The translations under genes and the position numbers were made by a program. DNA of 59,046 nt, from the NCBI RefSeq assembly GCF_018918185.1, contig NZ_JAHLPZ010000013.1, forward strand, positions 1-59,046, written 5' to 3'. The DNA comes from Eubacterium sp. MSJ-21. GTDB lineage: Bacteria > Bacillota > Clostridia > Lachnospirales > Lachnospiraceae. The notes beneath the pieces are model-generated. The model saw only the letters and a list, made by a program, of their open reading frames with translations. It was not told the DNA's origin and made no database searches. Shown here one piece after another: positions 56,594 through 59,046 of the stretch. The first letter of the stretch is position 1; each line of letters starts with the position of its first letter.

Positions 56594-57298
56594 ATGATAC
56601 ATATATTTTTATGTGACGATGATAGCAGTTATTTAGAATATCTGAGTGAAATAGTTGATAGCTTTTTTCGGCAAAATAATATAGAGGCAGGAATAAAGAC
56701 ATTTACAGATGGGGAGAAGCTTCTGGAAGAACCGGAGATGGCAGACATCGTATTTCTGGATGTGGAAATGCCGGGGAAAAGTGGAATTGAGGTCGGACGG
56801 AGGATCAAAGAGAAAAATCCATATGCACTGATCTTCATTGTATCATTTACGGAACAGTATCTGGATGATGCGATGGACTTTCAGGTGTTTCGGTATATCG
56901 AAAAAGCATCTTTGCCGGATCGAATCGAGCGGAATCTGAGGGATGCGTTGGTGGCGTATCGGAATACGAATCCCAAAATCACAATTATGCAGAATGGAGA
57001 GACGATTGTCTGTCGGGAAGCAGACATTGTTATGATTGAGAATCAAAGGCGTTGTGTGTACGTATGCACAAAGGATGCGAAGTATGAAGTGAAGGGAAAG
57101 CTGGAGGATTGGGAGCAAAAACTGAATCAGGTAAGATTTTGCAAATCTCATACGAGTTTTCTGGTAAATCTGGATTATGTGAGCCGGTTTACAAAGAATG
57201 AAATAATTCTGGCGAAAGGAATGTATAGGGCACATATATCCAGGCGCATGTATCCGAAATTTTGTAAGAAATATGAAGAATATCTGCAAAGGGGATAA
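56594..57298 (+). CDS. LytTR-type response regulator
   Basis: 234 residues. Receiver domain with acidic pocket CDDD (Asp8-Asp10) and phospho-Asp at Asp56 (FLDVEMPG). Conserved Lys near residue 104 (YIEKAS). A LytTR DNA-binding domain covers about residues 130-230 (IVMIENQRRCVYV, FCKSHTSFLVNLDYV, RRMYPKF), as in AgrA and VirR. It is coupled to the small membrane gene before it and is 9 bases from the kinase gene. Confidence 0.93.
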   Translation: MIHIFLCDDDSSYLEYLSEIVDSFFRQNNIEAGIKTFTDGEKLLEEPEMADIVFLDVEMPGKSGIEVGRRIKEKNPYALIFIVSFTEQYLDDAMDFQVFRYIEKASLPDRIERNLRDALVAYRNTNPKITIMQNGETIVCREADIVMIENQRRCVYVCTKDAKYEVKGKLEDWEQKLNQVRFCKSHTSFLVNLDYVSRFTKNEIILAKGMYRAHISRRMYPKFCKKYEEYLQRG

Positions 57299-57307
57299 GG
57301 GAAAGCT

Positions 57308-58132
57308 ATGAAAAGAAAGGTATCTGAAATTCTATTTTTCGTGCAGGGAATCGTCATATTTTTTCTGATTGGATTTCTTATTTTTATAAATAATATGGAT
57401 CAAGCCCTGCCTTATGTATGGACGCGTGTGATTGTAATTGTGCTTGGTCTGATAATTATAGGTTTGCTATGCATCTATAATTATGTATACAAGAAGGAAC
57501 AGAGGGTAAAACAGGAACAGGTCCGATTGCAGGAAGTTCTGATGGTTCGCGAAGAGAATCAGGCATGTCATGCGGTGATTCACGATACAAGGCATTTTCT
57601 ATACACGGTACAGAGTTTATTGGAACATGAAGACATTGAGGAAGCGAAGAAGCTTTTGCAGGATTGCGCGGATGTGAAGCTTACGAAGAAAAGGTTTTGT
57701 AATCGGGCGGTGTTAAACGTGATCCTGCAATATTATCAGAGTGTATGTGATAAGGCAGGAATATCATTGACGGTTGATATTCGGGAAGCTGTGCTATCGG
57801 ATCTGAGTGACACGGAGATGACAGTGCTATTCGGAAATCTGCTGGAAAATGCGTATGAAGCGGCTGGTAATCAGGGATTTATCGAATTACGTGTGGATGT
57901 GAACGAGCATTCCGGCATGACGGTTATAGAAGAAAAAAATTCGTATCTTGGGGAAATAAAGAAGGATAAGGCAGGAAAACTCATCACGTCAAAAAATAAA
58001 GAGGAGCATGGAATTGGCATGCAGAGCATAGAGAAAATCGTGCGCAGACATGAGGGGGTATATATCTATGATTTCGATAAGAATACACACATATTCCGTT
58101 CAAAAATCGCATTGCCTGACCGAAAGTGTTAA
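57308..58132 (+). CDS. GHKL sensor histidine kinase of the AgrC/VirS type
   Basis: 274 residues. Only two membrane segments (about residues 8-28 and 40-61), far fewer than the six or seven of AgrC. Phospho-acceptor His in IHDTRHFLY (His92), N-box NLLENAYEAAG (about residue 178), and GIGMQSIEKIVRRHEG as the G-box. The short sensor domain suggests it detects a membrane signal or the small protein encoded upstream. Its response regulator is the gene directly before it. Confidence 0.9.
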   Translation: MKRKVSEILFFVQGIVIFFLIGFLIFINNMDQALPYVWTRVIVIVLGLIIIGLLCIYNYVYKKEQRVKQEQVRLQEVLMVREENQACHAVIHDTRHFLYTVQSLLEHEDIEEAKKLLQDCADVKLTKKRFCNRAVLNVILQYYQSVCDKAGISLTVDIREAVLSDLSDTEMTVLFGNLLENAYEAAGNQGFIELRVDVNEHSGMTVIEEKNSYLGEIKKDKAGKLITSKNKEEHGIGMQSIEKIVRRHEGVYIYDFDKNTHIFRSKIALPDRKC

Positions 58133-58391
58133 AATTTCGACCATTTGTGCAAGATATCTTGATTATTGAGTATGTAACGATGATACTTATACCAGAATGG
58201 GTGCAAAAACGGCATCTTATCATGCAAAAATCGATGACAGGGTTGATAAACGGAGTGGCAGAGCAGATAATCAAGTATAGTTGAGAAATCAAGTTATTCC
58301 AAAGCTATAAAAGCGGGTACAGCATTTGAAAAAATTAAGGAAAGTAATATATAATACCAATAAAACAATATGGACAAAGAGGTAGGCTTTA
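58133..58391. other. Leader region of the second LytTR regulator
   Basis: No gene visible. An inverted repeat CTTGATTAT (58158-58166) / ATAATCAAG (58268-58276) is spaced by 100 bases, and a promoter lies at 58326-58355. Confidence 0.45.
58326..58355 (+). promoter_or_regulatory. Promoter of the second LytTR regulator
   Basis: TTGAAA (58326-58331) and TATAAT (58350-58355), 18 bases apart and 36 bases before the ATG. Confidence 0.65.
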
Positions 58392-59046
58392 ATGCAGGTT
58401 ATAGTCTGTGATGATGATATTGAGAATTTAAACGAGATGATACAGGTCTGTCATGATGTGCTGTCAAAAGGAACGGAGGTTCGCGGCTTTTCAGATGCCA
58501 GCATGCTAGCGGAAGCATTGCAGGCAGGCATGGTTCAACCGGCACTTTTGCTTTTGGATATTGAGATGCCGGCACTTACGGGTTTGGAATTGCGAGAGCA
58601 AATGGCTTCGAAGCTGCGTATGACAGATATTATCTATGTAACATCGCATGAAGAAATGATGGAGGCTGCATTTGGGCGAAATGTGATCGCGTTTGTCAGA
58701 AAAGTGGGAAATTGGGACAGGCTGTCAGAGGTCTTGCATAATTTTCAGCAGGAGCATCAATGCATGGTTGACGTGACGTGGAAAAAAAAGGTTTGGCAGA
58801 TAGATGTATCCCAGATATTATACATACAGTCTGCGGATAATTACAGTCAGGTGGTCTTTTATTTGCAGGGAGAGCTTGTGCAGGCATTGCAGTCTTATAC
58901 GATGAAGGAGTGGGAGCGGATTTTACCGGAACAGGGATTTTGCAGGATATCAAGATTTGTGATCGTGAACTATGCGTATGTCGAGGATATCCAGAAGACA
59001 TCTCTAATTATGGAAGATAGTATGCGTTTTAACATACCAAACGGAA
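58392..59046 (+). CDS. Second LytTR-type response regulator, cut by the right window edge
   Basis: About 218 residues are visible and the frame is open at the last base. GAGGTAGG precedes the ATG. Receiver domain: VCDDD acidic pocket and phospho-Asp56 in LLDIEMPALTG, then Lys near residue 107 (FVRKVG). The LytTR domain begins around residue 137 (ILYIQSADNYSQVVFY). It is a separate transcription unit from the first LytTR pair, and no matching kinase is visible inside the window. Confidence 0.9.
   Translation, partial: MQVIVCDDDIENLNEMIQVCHDVLSKGTEVRGFSDASMLAEALQAGMVQPALLLLDIEMPALTGLELREQMASKLRMTDIIYVTSHEEMMEAAFGRNVIAFVRKVGNWDRLSEVLHNFQQEHQCMVDVTWKKKVWQIDVSQILYIQSADNYSQVVFYLQGELVQALQSYTMKEWERILPEQGFCRISRFVIVNYAYVEDIQKTSLIMEDSMRFNIPNG

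Overview
The window is a chromosomal replication-origin region of a low-GC, spore-forming-type Firmicute, most likely a member of the Lachnospiraceae. Support comes from the rpmH-rnpA-yidD-yidC-jag and dnaA-dnaN-S4-recF-gyrB-gyrA blocks, a parAB locus with six perfect parS sites, DUF3881 and DUF4446 family genes, a LysM/DUF3794 protein, class I fumarase subunits, tRNA genes without encoded CCA, and strong AGGAGG-type ribosome binding sites. Assignment is by gene content only; no 16S gene is present.

Layout. 1-3.4 kb: a leftward operon of small envelope proteins, with two copies of a DUF6273-type lipoprotein, a zinc-ribbon membrane protein and a membrane-anchored protein. 3.6-7.8 kb: a GntR/FCD regulator, ispE, a LysM/DUF3794 protein and a lipoprotein. 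7.9-12.1 kb: map, then an accessory-looking two-gene cassette (HExxH metallopeptidase plus HD-domain protein) with its own promoter and terminator. 12.1-18.2 kb: a YwmB-like protein, tyrA, three zinc-ribbon or membrane genes (one with six 14-residue repeats), a histidine phosphatase, a methyltransferase-like protein and tRNA-Lys. 18.5-23.6 kb: trmB, a D-Ala-D-Ala carboxypeptidase, a cytosolic GHKL-like ATPase and argS. 23.6-25.0 kb: 1.38 kb without genes, very AT-rich, carrying six parS sites and a DnaA-box cluster. 25.0-33.8 kb: parA, parB, a DUF4446 gene, serS, a DUF3881 gene, a ROK kinase, tRNA-Arg, a GH1 glucosidase, a coiled-coil membrane protein and a DEDDh exonuclease. 33.8-41.4 kb: rsmG and mnmG (leftward), mnmE (rightward), then jag-yidC-yidD-rnpA-rpmH (leftward). 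41.4-50.6 kb: oriC and dnaA to gyrA. 50.7-55.8 kb: fumarase alpha and beta subunits separated by a DUF4153-like membrane gene, and a large membrane protein of unknown role. 55.8-59.0 kb: tRNA-Ser, -Asn and -Cys, then a small transmembrane protein, a LytTR regulator, a GHKL sensor kinase and a second LytTR regulator cut by the window edge.

How the parts work together. The right-centre genes start replication (DnaA, DnaN, RecF, gyrase) and ParA/ParB with the parS cluster segregate the origin. MnmE and MnmG jointly modify the tRNA wobble uridine. Their genes face away from each other across a shared 0.39 kb region, and each has a long hairpin in its leader. In most Firmicutes jag, mnmE, mnmG, rsmG and parAB run the same way; here mnmE and parAB are flipped, and palindromic elements sit on both sides of mnmE.

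Most worth following up: the HExxH/HD cassette; the palindromes around mnmE; the small protein that resembles the first membrane segment of the neighbouring histidine kinase; and the parS/DnaA-box region 18 kb from dnaA.
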